From positions 5,084,001 through 5,148,000 of the forward strand of contig NC_014640.1 in the NCBI RefSeq assembly GCF_000165835.1: a stretch of DNA of 64,000 bases, given 5' to 3'. The notes under the pieces are model-generated. The model did no database searches, was not told where the DNA came from, and saw only the letters and a program-made list of their open reading frames with translations. The DNA comes from Achromobacter xylosoxidans A8 (GTDB lineage: Bacteria; Pseudomonadota; Gammaproteobacteria; Burkholderiales; Burkholderiaceae_B). This document shows positions 42,501 through 50,492 of this stretch, one piece after another (positions within the stretch are counted from its first letter, which is position 1; each line of letters begins with the position of its first letter). Both the position numbers and the translations under genes were made by a program.

Positions 42501-43017
42501 TGGCTTTTGCCTCCATAGGTTCAGGCACACACGCCAGGCTTGGGCCCGGAGGTGCCATGGAGCTAAGGGGGTTGTGCGGAAGACGGGCAGAACCGCCAAT
42601 ACAAACCGACACTAGCAACAAGACGGTCCGCGAGGGTGCGTCGTCTTGCAAGACAGGAGCTTCAAAAACGCAGTTTTTGAAAACCCACAGAAAGTGAACA
42701 AACTGAACGAAGAAGCGAGCATCTTAAACGAAATTGATGCTTAGCCCAACCCCACTCCAGAATGAATCAGATACATTTCCGGAAAAAATGGTCCGGGATT
42801 ACCCGCAACGACCAGGGGCAGAATCGCGATTTTCCCTAGAGGATTTTGATTCAGAAGCAAAGATACATTCAGTTAATAATAAATTCATATCCACACGCTT
42901 TAGCGCCATCAAAACGGCCCGGAAACGGCCGTTCCGGCCAGGGCGTGGACGCGTTTCGGGCGAATTTCCGCCGCCATTCGGATTGGCGGCGGCCGCCCAA
43001 TGGACACTTGCTGGCCG
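42501..43017. other. Long intergenic region: proX promoter side and cfa terminator side
   Basis: These 517 bases are AT-rich in the middle. At 42661-42681 there is a perfect inverted repeat of 9-base arms (TTCAAAAAC/GTTTTTGAA) with a 3-base loop, about 160 bases upstream of the binding-protein gene. Near the cfa-type gene are a hairpin at 42968-42992 (CCGCCGCC/GGCGGCGG) and one at 42919-42937 (CCGGAA/TTCCGG), which on the minus strand is followed by a short T-run. An open frame of 102 codons (42734-43042) looks accidental. Confidence 0.55.
42911..42940 (-). terminator. Possible terminator of the cyclopropane synthase gene
   Basis: Read on the minus strand, a stem CCGGAA/TTCCGG (42919-42924 with 42932-42937), extended by GGCC pairs, is followed by GTTTTGAT. 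It lies about 80 bases after the cfa stop. The T-run is short. Confidence 0.45.
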
Positions 43018-44280
43018 CTATCCGTTCTTTACATACATATAGTCCCGGCGCCACGGATAGGCCTGGTCCGCCGGATTGTCCAGTTCGTCGGCGCGCCCCG
43101 TCGCCGGATGCTGGCCCAGGATCTGATGCAGCGCGATCCAGCCATGCTCGAACCCCATGGCGCAGCCGGCCAGGTACAGCCGGTAGGCGCGCAATGAACG
43201 TTCGCCCTGCTCGCCGCCCAGGATGCGCGCCGCCTCAGAAAGACGCGCCTCCAGCGCATCGCTCCAGGCCCACAGGGTGCGCGCGTAGTGCGGCCGCAGG
43301 TTTTCCACGTCCACTTCTTCCAGCCCGCCGTTGGTCAAGGTTTCCAGCACCACGCTGACGTGGGTCAGCTCGCCGCCCGGGAAGATGTATTTCTCGATGA
43401 ATTCGCCCATGCCATTGCCGAGTTCAGCGTTGTAGACGCCCGCCGCGGTAATGCCATGGTTCATGATCAGTCCGCCCGGCTTGAGCAGGCGGCGCAGCTT
43501 GGCGAAATAGCCTTCGAGCTGGGCCCGGCCCACGTGCTCGAACATGCCGACCGACGCAATCTTGTCGTAGGGCGCGGATTCGTCCAGCTTGCGGTAATCG
43601 AGCAGTTCCATGCGGACCCGACCGGCCAGCCCCTTCTCCTGGATCAGCTTGCTGACATGGGCATGCTGGTTGCGCGACAGCGTGATGCCGGTGGCGTCGA
43701 CGCCATAGTTCTCGGCCGCCCACAGCAGCAGGCCGCCCCAGCCCGCGCCCACGTCCAGGAAGCGCTCGCCTTCGCGCAGGCGCAGCTTGCGGCAGATGTG
43801 GTCGAGCTTGGCTTCCTGGGCCTGCGCCAGCGTCATGCCCGGCTCGCGGTAATAGGCGCAGGAATAGACCCGGCGCGGATCCAGCCAGAGCGCGTAGAAA
43901 TCGTCCGACAGGTCGTAGTGGAACTCGATCTGCCTGGCGTCGCGTTCGACCGAATGGCGCCAGACCGATACCACCTTGCGCACCAGCTCAGTGAGCCAGC
44001 CGCCACGGGCCGCGTCCACCGGCGAACCGGGCAACAGCGCCGATGCCGCGGCCATGACATCGCGCATATTGCCTTCGATGTCGATGCGGCCTTCCACGTA
44101 ATCCTGGCCCAGCACGCCCACCGCGCCTTCGGCCAGGTGCGCCAGGGCGGTCTTGTCGTGCGTGACGAAACGGACGCGGGGTTCGGGCGGCCCCAGCACG
44201 GCGCCGTCGGGCAGAACCAGCTGGACCGGGACCGGCAGGGCCTGGAGTTTGCGTTCCACAACAGACAACAAAGGATTCAC
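43018..44280 (-). CDS. cfa: Cyclopropane-fatty-acyl-phospholipid synthase
   Basis: A 420-residue SAM-dependent enzyme that adds a methylene bridge to unsaturated phospholipid acyl chains. The C-terminal methyltransferase domain contains FHYDLSDDFYALWLD, YSCAYYREP, FLDVGAGWGGLLLWAAENYGVDATGITLS and GMFEHVG. The N-terminal 100 residues form the lipid-binding domain. I chose the GTG at 44280 because AGGAG precedes it; longer versions run into the divergent promoter. It is divergent from the exporter gene, sharing 155 bases. Confidence 0.9.
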   Translation of the reverse strand: MNPLLSVVERKLQALPVPVQLVLPDGAVLGPPEPRVRFVTHDKTALAHLAEGAVGVLGQDYVEGRIDIEGNMRDVMAAASALLPGSPVDAARGGWLTELVRKVVSVWRHSVERDARQIEFHYDLSDDFYALWLDPRRVYSCAYYREPGMTLAQAQEAKLDHICRKLRLREGERFLDVGAGWGGLLLWAAENYGVDATGITLSRNQHAHVSKLIQEKGLAGRVRMELLDYRKLDESAPYDKIASVGMFEHVGRAQLEGYFAKLRRLLKPGGLIMNHGITAAGVYNAELGNGMGEFIEKYIFPGGELTHVSVVLETLTNGGLEEVDVENLRPHYARTLWAWSDALEARLSEAARILGGEQGERSLRAYRLYLAGCAMGFEHGWIALHQILGQHPATGRADELDNPADQAYPWRRDYMYVKNG

Positions 44281-44435
44281 GGCTACTCCTCTGGAATACG
44301 TACGGACCTCAATGACTTTATCGGAAAAAACCTGCAATTTGCTTGTAAGGTTGCCCGTGATACAGTCGTTCACTTGGCCCAAAACGTGCAACAAACCGCA
44401 TCCGGGCCCTGTCACTGCGCTACCCCGCAATCCAC

Positions 44436-45635
44436 ATGCCCCCATCACAGTCTTTTCGCAGCGGCCTGCCCGGCTGGCTGATACTCATGGGCGCGCTGAC
44501 CGCAATCGGTCCGTTCGCCATCGACATGTACCTGCCCGCATTCCCCACGATCGCGGCAAACCTGGGCGTGTCCCGCGGCGATGTCGAACGCACGCTGGCC
44601 GCCTACCTGATCGGGCTGGCGATGGCGCAGGTGTTCTACGGCCCGATGGCCGACCGCTACGGCCGCAAGCCGCCGCTGCTGGTGGGCCTGACGCTGTTCA
44701 TGATCGCCTCCCTGGGCTGCGCATTGTCCGGGTCGGTCGAAGCGCTGACCGGCTGGCGCGTAGTGCAGGCCATGGGCGGCGCCGCGGGCATCGTGATCCC
44801 GCGCGCCGTCATCCGCGACCACTACGAAACCCACGAAGCCGCGCGCGCCATGTCGCTGCTGATGCTCATCATGGGCCTCGCCCCCATTCTCGCGCCGCTG
44901 GCAGGCGGCCAATTGCTGACCATCACCTCGTGGCGCAGCCTGTTCTGGGTGATGCTGGCCGGCGGCGCGATGCTGATGGCCGCCGTCATACTCATCATGA
45001 AGGAATCGCTGGCGCCCGAACGCGTGGTGCCGCTGCGTTGGGAAACCATACTGCGCAACTACCGCGACCTGTTCGCCCATCGCGGCTTCATGGCGCACAG
45101 CCTGGCCGGCGGCTTCGGCCAGGCTGGCATGTTCGCCTACATCATCGGCTCGCCGCGCGTCTTCATCGAACTCTACGGCGTGGCTCCCCAGTACTACGGC
45201 CTGCTGTTCGGCACCAACGCGCTGTCGCTCATCATCTGTTCGCAGATCAGCGCCCGCCTGCTGCGCACCTACACGCCGCGCCAATTGCAGCGCCGCGCCC
45301 TGACTTCGCTGGCCTGCGCCAGCCTGGCCGCGGTCGCGCTGACGCTGGCCGGCTGGATGACGCTGCCGCTGCTGATGCTGTGCCTGATCTGCTACATGGG
45401 CAGCCAGGGCTTCGTGAACCCCAACTCGGCGGCGCTGGCGCTATCGGACCAGGGCAAGCGCCTGGGCGCGGCGTCCGCGCTTCTGGGGACGCTTCAACTG
45501 TCCTGCGGCGCGCTGGCCGGTTTCGCCGTCAGCGCCTGGCAAACCGACAGCGCCCTGCCCCTGACGACCACGCTGGCGGCGTGCGCCTGCCTGTCCTGGA
45601 TCTCGGGCCGCGTGGCGCAATCGCACGCCAGCTAG
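44436..45635 (+). CDS. Bcr/CflA-family multidrug MFS exporter
   Basis: A 399-residue 12-TM transporter of the DHA1 Bcr/CflA type. The hallmark N-terminal segment GPFAIDMYLPAFPTIAANLGVS, the MFS loop motif GPMADRYGRKPPLLVGLTLF and IPRAVIRDHY are present. It exports drugs or small molecules by proton antiport, as known for the family. No strong ribosome site precedes the ATG. It is divergent from the cfa gene and followed by a long leader to rpmB. Confidence 0.9.
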   Translation: MPPSQSFRSGLPGWLILMGALTAIGPFAIDMYLPAFPTIAANLGVSRGDVERTLAAYLIGLAMAQVFYGPMADRYGRKPPLLVGLTLFMIASLGCALSGSVEALTGWRVVQAMGGAAGIVIPRAVIRDHYETHEAARAMSLLMLIMGLAPILAPLAGGQLLTITSWRSLFWVMLAGGAMLMAAVILIMKESLAPERVVPLRWETILRNYRDLFAHRGFMAHSLAGGFGQAGMFAYIIGSPRVFIELYGVAPQYYGLLFGTNALSLIICSQISARLLRTYTPRQLQRRALTSLACASLAAVALTLAGWMTLPLLMLCLICYMGSQGFVNPNSAALALSDQGKRLGAASALLGTLQLSCGALAGFAVSAWQTDSALPLTTTLAACACLSWISGRVAQSHAS

Positions 45636-45989
45636 CCTGGCCGCTTGATTTAATTACGCTTTTCGTATTAGAATCTAAGTCTTCACATGAAGTTTCCCGT
45701 GCCGGACTACTATGCTTTGTAGTTCAGCACTCTGACCCCAACCGCGCAACGTCTGGCGATTCCCCAGGAATTCCCAGAGATTCTTCCAAGAATTTTGCGG
45801 GTGGCAGGCAGCGGGTATAAGCACTGGGGCGGACCAGACTGGGCTTTGATGGCCATTCCGATCCCCCCTCATCCACTAAGACTGGGTGGCCGGCAAAGGC
45901 AGCGCAAGCGCCTGTACAGCCCGGCGGCTGAAACCCTGTCTACCCCCCAAGCGATGCGCGACAAAAGAATGACCTAAAGAGGTGCATCC
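45636..45989 (+). promoter_or_regulatory. rpmB upstream region with candidate promoter
   Basis: This 354-base gap holds a good sigma-70 candidate: TTGATT (45645-45650), 18 bases, TAGAAT (45669-45674). If used, the rpmB leader would be about 310 bases, long for a ribosomal protein mRNA. A small ACTAC/GTAGT hairpin lies at 45706-45723. A 60-codon open frame (45795-45977) has no ribosome site or recognisable family. Nothing else is evident. Confidence 0.45.
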
Positions 45990-46226
45990 ATGGCACGCGT
46001 ATGCCAAGTGACCGGCAAAGGCCCGATGGTGGGCAACAATGTTTCGCACGCAAACAACAAAACCAAGCGTCGCTTCCTGCCCAACCTGCAATCGCGCCGG
46101 TTCTGGGTTGAAAGCGAAAACCGCTGGGTCCGCCTGCGTGTTTCGGCCAAGGCCATCCGCACGATCGACAAGAACGGCATCGACGCCGTGCTGGCCGAAA
46201 TGCGTGCCCGCGGCGAAATGGCCTAA
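45990..46226 (+). CDS. rpmB: 50S ribosomal protein L28
   Basis: A 78-residue large-subunit protein with the full bL28 pattern: [36 protein letters not shown] and [25 protein letters not shown] precedes the ATG. It is cotranscribed with rpmG, 37 bases downstream, as usual in proteobacteria. Confidence 0.98.
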   Translation: MARVCQVTGKGPMVGNNVSHANNKTKRRFLPNLQSRRFWVESENRWVRLRVSAKAIRTIDKNGIDAVLAEMRARGEMA

Positions 46227-46263
46227 TCGGCCTCCCCGCCAATCTACATACTAGGAGCACGAC

Positions 46264-46431
46264 ATGGCCAAAGGTATCCGCGAAAAGATCAAGCTCGAGT
46301 CGACTGCCGGCACGGGTCATTTCTACACGACCACCAAGAACAAGCGCAACATGCCCGAGAAGATGCTGATCAAGAAATTTGATCCGGTCGCTCGCAAGCA
46401 CGTTGACTACAAGGAAACCAAGCTGAAGTAA
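46264..46431 (+). CDS. rpmG: 50S ribosomal protein L33
   Basis: A 55-residue bL33 protein: [34 protein letters not shown] and [19 protein letters not shown]. It is the cysteine-free, zinc-independent form. TAGGAG precedes the ATG. A terminator follows the gene. Confidence 0.98.
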   Translation: MAKGIREKIKLESTAGTGHFYTTTKNKRNMPEKMLIKKFDPVARKHVDYKETKLK

Positions 46432-46459
46432 TTCAGCCGGTTTTCCCGCAAGACGAAGA

Positions 46460-46484
46460 GGCCCTGCAATCGCAGGGCCTTTTT
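46460..46484 (+). terminator. Rho-independent terminator after rpmG
   Basis: An 8-bp stem GGCCCTGC/GCAGGGCC with loop AATC is followed directly by TTTTT, 29 bases after the rpmG stop. Confidence 0.93.
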
Positions 46485-46600
46485 CATTTCCGGGCGAGGC
46501 GCCCGTCTATTGCCCCGGGACGAAGGCCCATGTTCCAATTGGGCCGCTGTCATCCGCCGCGCCTGCTGGCGCCAGATTCCCCCTCCACGCGATACCTGAC

Positions 46601-47824
46601 ATGTTCCGTCCCTGCCTTACCCTGTTGCGCCGCGCCGTGGCGCCGGCACTCCTGGCCCTGGCGCTGACTCCCGCCGCCTCGGCCAAGGACAAGGAGCCGC
46701 CCATCCGCATCGGCGAGATCAACAGCTACAAGGCGATCCCCGCCTTCCTCGGCCCGTACAAGAAGGGCTGGCAATTGGCGCTGGAAGAGGTCAACGCCGG
46801 CGGCGGCGTGCTGGGCAGGAAGCTGGAGGTGATTTCGCGCGACGACAACGGCAACCCCGGCGATTCGGTGCGCGCAGCCCAGGAGCTGCTGGCGCGCGAA
46901 AAGGTCGAGCTGTTGTTCGGCGGCTTCCTGTCCAATACCGGCCTGGCGCTGACGGACTTCGCCAAGCAGCAGCAGGTGTTCTTCCTGGCGGCGGAGCCGC
47001 TCACCGACAAGATCACCTGGCAGGACGGCAACCGCTATACCTACCGCCTGCGTCCTTCCACCTGGATGCACGTGGCGGCGCTGGCCCCCAAGGCGCTGGC
47101 CTTGCGCAAGAAGCGTTGGGCCATCGTCTACCCCAACTATGAATACGGCCAGTCCGCCGTGGCCACCTTCAAGGCCATGATGACCTCGTTCCAGTCCGAC
47201 GTGGAATTCGTCGCCGAGCAGGCCGTGCCGCTGGGCAAGGTCGATGCGGGCGCCGTGGTGCAGGCGCTGGCCGACGCCAAGCCCGACGCGATCTTCAACG
47301 TGCTGTTCGCCGCCGACCTGACCCGCTTCGTGCGCGAAGGCAATACCCGCGGCCTGTTCGAAAACCGCGCCGTGGTGTCGGTGCTGTCCGGCGAACCCGA
47401 ATACCTGGAGCCGCTGGGCGCCGATACGCCTACCGGCTGGATCGTCACCGGCTACCCCTGGTACGCCATCGACACGCCGGCCAACAACGCCTTCGTCGAG
47501 GCCTACAAGAAGCGCTACAACGAAACGCCGAAGGTCGGCTCGGTCGTGGGCTACGCGTCCCTCATGTCCATCGCCCAGGGCCTGAAGGCCGCTGGCGAAG
47601 TGGACACCGAAAAACTGGTGGACGCCTTTGCCGGCCTGAAGGTGGACACGCCCTACGGCCCGATCCAGTACCGCAAGATCGACCACCAGTCGACCATGGG
47701 CGTGTACGTGGGCGTGACCGCGGTGGAAGACGGCAAGGGCGTGATGAAGGATTTCGCCTACATCGACGGCGCCCGCCTGCAGCCGCCTGACGAGCAAGTG
47801 CGCAAGATGCGTCCGGCGCACTGA
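46601..47824 (+). CDS. Branched-chain-amino-acid/urea-type ABC transporter substrate-binding protein
   Basis: A 407-residue periplasmic binding protein of the Leu/Ile/Val (PBP type 1) family. The signal peptide ends near TPAASA-KDKEP. Domain blocks include IRIGEINSYKAIPAFLGPYKKGWQLALEEVN, GGGVLGRKLEVISRDDNGNPGDSVRAAQELL and KRWAIVYPNYEYGQSAV. Its stop overlaps the permease start by one base. The ligand is unknown; amino acid, amide or aromatic acid are all seen in this family. Confidence 0.9.
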   Translation: MFRPCLTLLRRAVAPALLALALTPAASAKDKEPPIRIGEINSYKAIPAFLGPYKKGWQLALEEVNAGGGVLGRKLEVISRDDNGNPGDSVRAAQELLAREKVELLFGGFLSNTGLALTDFAKQQQVFFLAAEPLTDKITWQDGNRYTYRLRPSTWMHVAALAPKALALRKKRWAIVYPNYEYGQSAVATFKAMMTSFQSDVEFVAEQAVPLGKVDAGAVVQALADAKPDAIFNVLFAADLTRFVREGNTRGLFENRAVVSVLSGEPEYLEPLGADTPTGWIVTGYPWYAIDTPANNAFVEAYKKRYNETPKVGSVVGYASLMSIAQGLKAAGEVDTEKLVDAFAGLKVDTPYGPIQYRKIDHQSTMGVYVGVTAVEDGKGVMKDFAYIDGARLQPPDEQVRKMRPAH

Positions 47825-49713
47825 TGAGCCTGTCCGGGCTGCTGCTGCAGCTGCTCAATGGGCTGGCGGACGCCAGCGCGCTGTTCCTGGTGGCCGCCGG
47901 CCTGTCGCTGATCTTCGGCGTCACGCGCGTGGTCAACTTCGCGCACGGTTCGTTCTACATGCTGGGCATCTACCTGGCCTGGACCTTCACCGGCTATTTC
48001 GGCGACGGCGCGGGCTATTGGGCCGGGCTGCTGCTGGCGGCGCTGGCCACCGGCCTCATCGGCGCGGCCGCCGAATGGCTGGTGCTCAGGCGCCTGTACC
48101 AGGCGCCCGAACTGTTCCAGCTGCTGGCCACCTTTGCGCTGGTGCTCATCATCGGCGACGCGGCGCTGGCCATCTGGGGGCCGGAAGACCTGTTCGCGGC
48201 GCGCGCCCCCGGCCTGTCCGGCGCCGTGCAGATCCTGGGCCGCCGCTATCCCGAATACGACCTGCTGCTGATCGCCGCCGGCCCCGTGGTACTGGGCCTG
48301 CTGTGGCTGCTGCTGATGCGCACCCGCTGGGGCCGCCTGCTGCGCGCAGCGGCTGAAAACCGCAAGATGCTGGCCGCGCTGGGCGTGAACCAGGCCTGGC
48401 TGTTCACCTCCGCATTCACCCTGGGCGCCTTCCTGGCCGGCCTGGGCGGCGCACTGGCGGCGCCGCGCGTGCCCGCCACGCTCGGGCTGGACCTGGAAAT
48501 CATCGCCAGCGCCTTCGTGGTGGTGGTGGTGGGCGGCCTGGGCTCGATTCCCGGCGCCTTCCTGGCCGCCTTGCTGATCTGCTCCGTCAAGGCTTTGTTC
48601 GTGTTCCTGGGACAGGTGCAGATCGGCCCCTGGCTCTTCAACCTGTCCAAGCTCACGCTGCTGGCCGAGTTCGCCGTGATGGCCGTGGTGCTGGTGGTGC
48701 GGCCCTGGGGCCTGCTGGGCAAGCCGCCAGAGCCCGCCTCCCACGCCGCCGCGCCCGAGCGTCCCATCGCCCCCGCGGGCCGCCGCCTGCGGCTGGCCTA
48801 CGGCCTGCTGCTGGCGCTACTGGCGCTGGCGCCCGTGGCAGCCGCGCACAGTCCCTATCTGGGCATCCTGCTGACTGAAATCCTGATCGCCGCGCTATTT
48901 GCCGCCAGCCTGCATTTCCTGACCGGACTGGCCGGCATGACCTCGTTCGGCCATGCCGCCTGGTTCGGCCTGGGCGCCTACGGCGCCGCGCTGCTCTTGA
49001 AACTGGCGGCCGTGCCGATGGAAGCGGCGCTGTTACTGGGCCCCTTTGCCGCGGCGCTGGGCGCGCTGCTGTTCGGCTGGTTCTGCGTGCGCCTGTCGGG
49101 CGTGTACCTGGCCATGCTGACCCTGGCGGTGGCGCAGATCCTCTGGGCGCTGGCCTATCAGTGGGACGACGTGACCGGCGGCAGCAACGGCCTGATCGGA
49201 CTGTGGCCGTCAGCCTGGCTCACCCAGGGCCCCTGGTTCTATTACCTCACGCTGGCGCTGTGCGTGGCCGGCATCGCCTGGCTGCGCCGCCTGGCGTTCT
49301 CGCCGCTGGGCTACGCCCTGCGCGGCGTGCGCGACTCGTCCTTGCGCGCCGCAGCGCTGGGCATGGACACTCGGCGCGTGCAGTGGGCGGGCTTCGTGGC
49401 CGCCTCCTTTGCCGCGGGCCTGGCCGGGTCGCTCTACGCATTCTCCAAGGGCAGCATCGCGCCCGACACGCTGGCCGTGAGCCGGTCCGTAGACGGGCTG
49501 GTCATGGTGCTGCTGGGCGGTTTGCAGACGCTGGCCGGCCCGCTGGTGGGCGCGGCATCCTACACCTGGCTGCAGGATGTGGCTGCGCGCAGCACCGAGT
49601 ACTGGCACGCGGTGCTGGGGCTGGCCATCCTGGCCCTGGTCATGGCCTTTCCCGAGGGCTTGGCCGGCGCCGCCGCGCGCATCGCCGCAAGCTGGAACAG
49701 GAGGCGCGCATGA
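47824..49713 (+). CDS. Fused LivH-LivM ABC permease
   Basis: A 629-residue membrane protein joining two permease units normally encoded separately. Residues 1 to about 300 are LivH-like (LSLIFGVTRVVNFAHGSFYMLGIYLAW, VVVVVGGLGSIPGAFLAALLI). A linker at about 303-320 (EPASHAAAPERPIAPAGRR) leads to a LivM-like half (GLAGMTSFGHAAWFGLGAYGAALLL, SPLGYALRGVRDSSLRAAALGMD, LVMVLLGGLQTLAGPLVGA). Roughly 16 or more hydrophobic segments are expected. It is cotranscribed with the binding protein and a LivG ATPase. Confidence 0.92.
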   Translation: MSLSGLLLQLLNGLADASALFLVAAGLSLIFGVTRVVNFAHGSFYMLGIYLAWTFTGYFGDGAGYWAGLLLAALATGLIGAAAEWLVLRRLYQAPELFQLLATFALVLIIGDAALAIWGPEDLFAARAPGLSGAVQILGRRYPEYDLLLIAAGPVVLGLLWLLLMRTRWGRLLRAAAENRKMLAALGVNQAWLFTSAFTLGAFLAGLGGALAAPRVPATLGLDLEIIASAFVVVVVGGLGSIPGAFLAALLICSVKALFVFLGQVQIGPWLFNLSKLTLLAEFAVMAVVLVVRPWGLLGKPPEPASHAAAPERPIAPAGRRLRLAYGLLLALLALAPVAAAHSPYLGILLTEILIAALFAASLHFLTGLAGMTSFGHAAWFGLGAYGAALLLKLAAVPMEAALLLGPFAAALGALLFGWFCVRLSGVYLAMLTLAVAQILWALAYQWDDVTGGSNGLIGLWPSAWLTQGPWFYYLTLALCVAGIAWLRRLAFSPLGYALRGVRDSSLRAAALGMDTRRVQWAGFVAASFAAGLAGSLYAFSKGSIAPDTLAVSRSVDGLVMVLLGGLQTLAGPLVGAASYTWLQDVAARSTEYWHAVLGLAILALVMAFPEGLAGAAARIAASWNRRRA

Positions 49714-50474
49714 CCGCCGCCCCGCTGCTGCAAGTCCGCGAGCTGCGCAAATCGTTCGGCGGCATCGACGCGCTGGCCGGCGTGTCGTTCACGCTGGAAG
49801 CGGGCCGGATGCTGGCACTGATCGGCCCCAACGGCGCGGGTAAATCCACCTGCTTCAATGCGCTGGGCGGCCAATTGCGGCCCGACTCCGGCTCCGTCCT
49901 GCTGGACGGCCGCGAGCTGGTGGGCCTATCGGCCGGCAAGATCTGCCGGCTGGGCGTGGGCCGTACCTTCCAGACCGCTGCCACCTTCCGTTCCATGACA
50001 GTGCGCGAAAACGTGCAGACGGCGCTGCTGTCGCGCGACCGGCTGCTGCTGAATCCGTGGCGCCGGGCCACCCGGCACGCGGCCGAGGAAGCCATGTCGC
50101 TGCTGTCGCAGGTGCAGATGGCCGACAAGTCGGAGGAGCATTGCGGCACGCTGGCCTATGGCGACGTCAAGCGGGTCGAACTGGCCATGGCGTTGGCGCA
50201 CCAGCCGCGGCTATTGCTGATGGACGAGCCCACCGCGGGCATGGCCACCAATGAACGCCATGCGCTGATGCGGCTGACGCGCGCGCTGGCCGACACGCAG
50301 CGCATCGCGGTCCTCTTCACCGAGCACAGCCTGGACGTGGTGTTCAAGCATGCCGACCGCATCGCGGTGCTGGTGCGCGGCAGCCTGCTGGCCGAAGGCG
50401 AACCCGCGCAGATTGCGGCCGACGAACGGGTCCGCGCCGCCTATCTGGGCACGGAAACGCCGCAGCCGGCCTGA
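49710..50474 (+). CDS. LivG-type ABC transporter ATPase
   Basis: A 254-residue ATPase. Walker A is IGPNGAGKSTCFNALGG, Walker B LLLMDEPTAGM and the H-loop LFTEHSLDVV. The signature reads LAYGDVKRVELAMAL instead of LSYG-QR-type sequence, with Ala in place of Ser. The start overlaps the permease stop by 4 bases. No LivF-type second ATPase follows; the next gene is convergent. It may therefore act as a homodimer or share a LivF from elsewhere. Confidence 0.92.
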   Translation: MTAAPLLQVRELRKSFGGIDALAGVSFTLEAGRMLALIGPNGAGKSTCFNALGGQLRPDSGSVLLDGRELVGLSAGKICRLGVGRTFQTAATFRSMTVRENVQTALLSRDRLLLNPWRRATRHAAEEAMSLLSQVQMADKSEEHCGTLAYGDVKRVELAMALAHQPRLLLMDEPTAGMATNERHALMRLTRALADTQRIAVLFTEHSLDVVFKHADRIAVLVRGSLLAEGEPAQIAADERVRAAYLGTETPQPA

Positions 50475-50492
50475 CCCCCGGCGCACCCGGCC

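Noticed and set aside
42734..43042. A 102-codon open frame upstream of the cfa-type gene
   Set aside because: No ribosome site or family pattern; it overlaps the hairpins and the 3' end of the cfa gene on the other strand.
45795..45977. A 60-codon open frame in the rpmB leader
   Set aside because: No ribosome site, no recognisable composition, and it lies within the likely untranslated leader.
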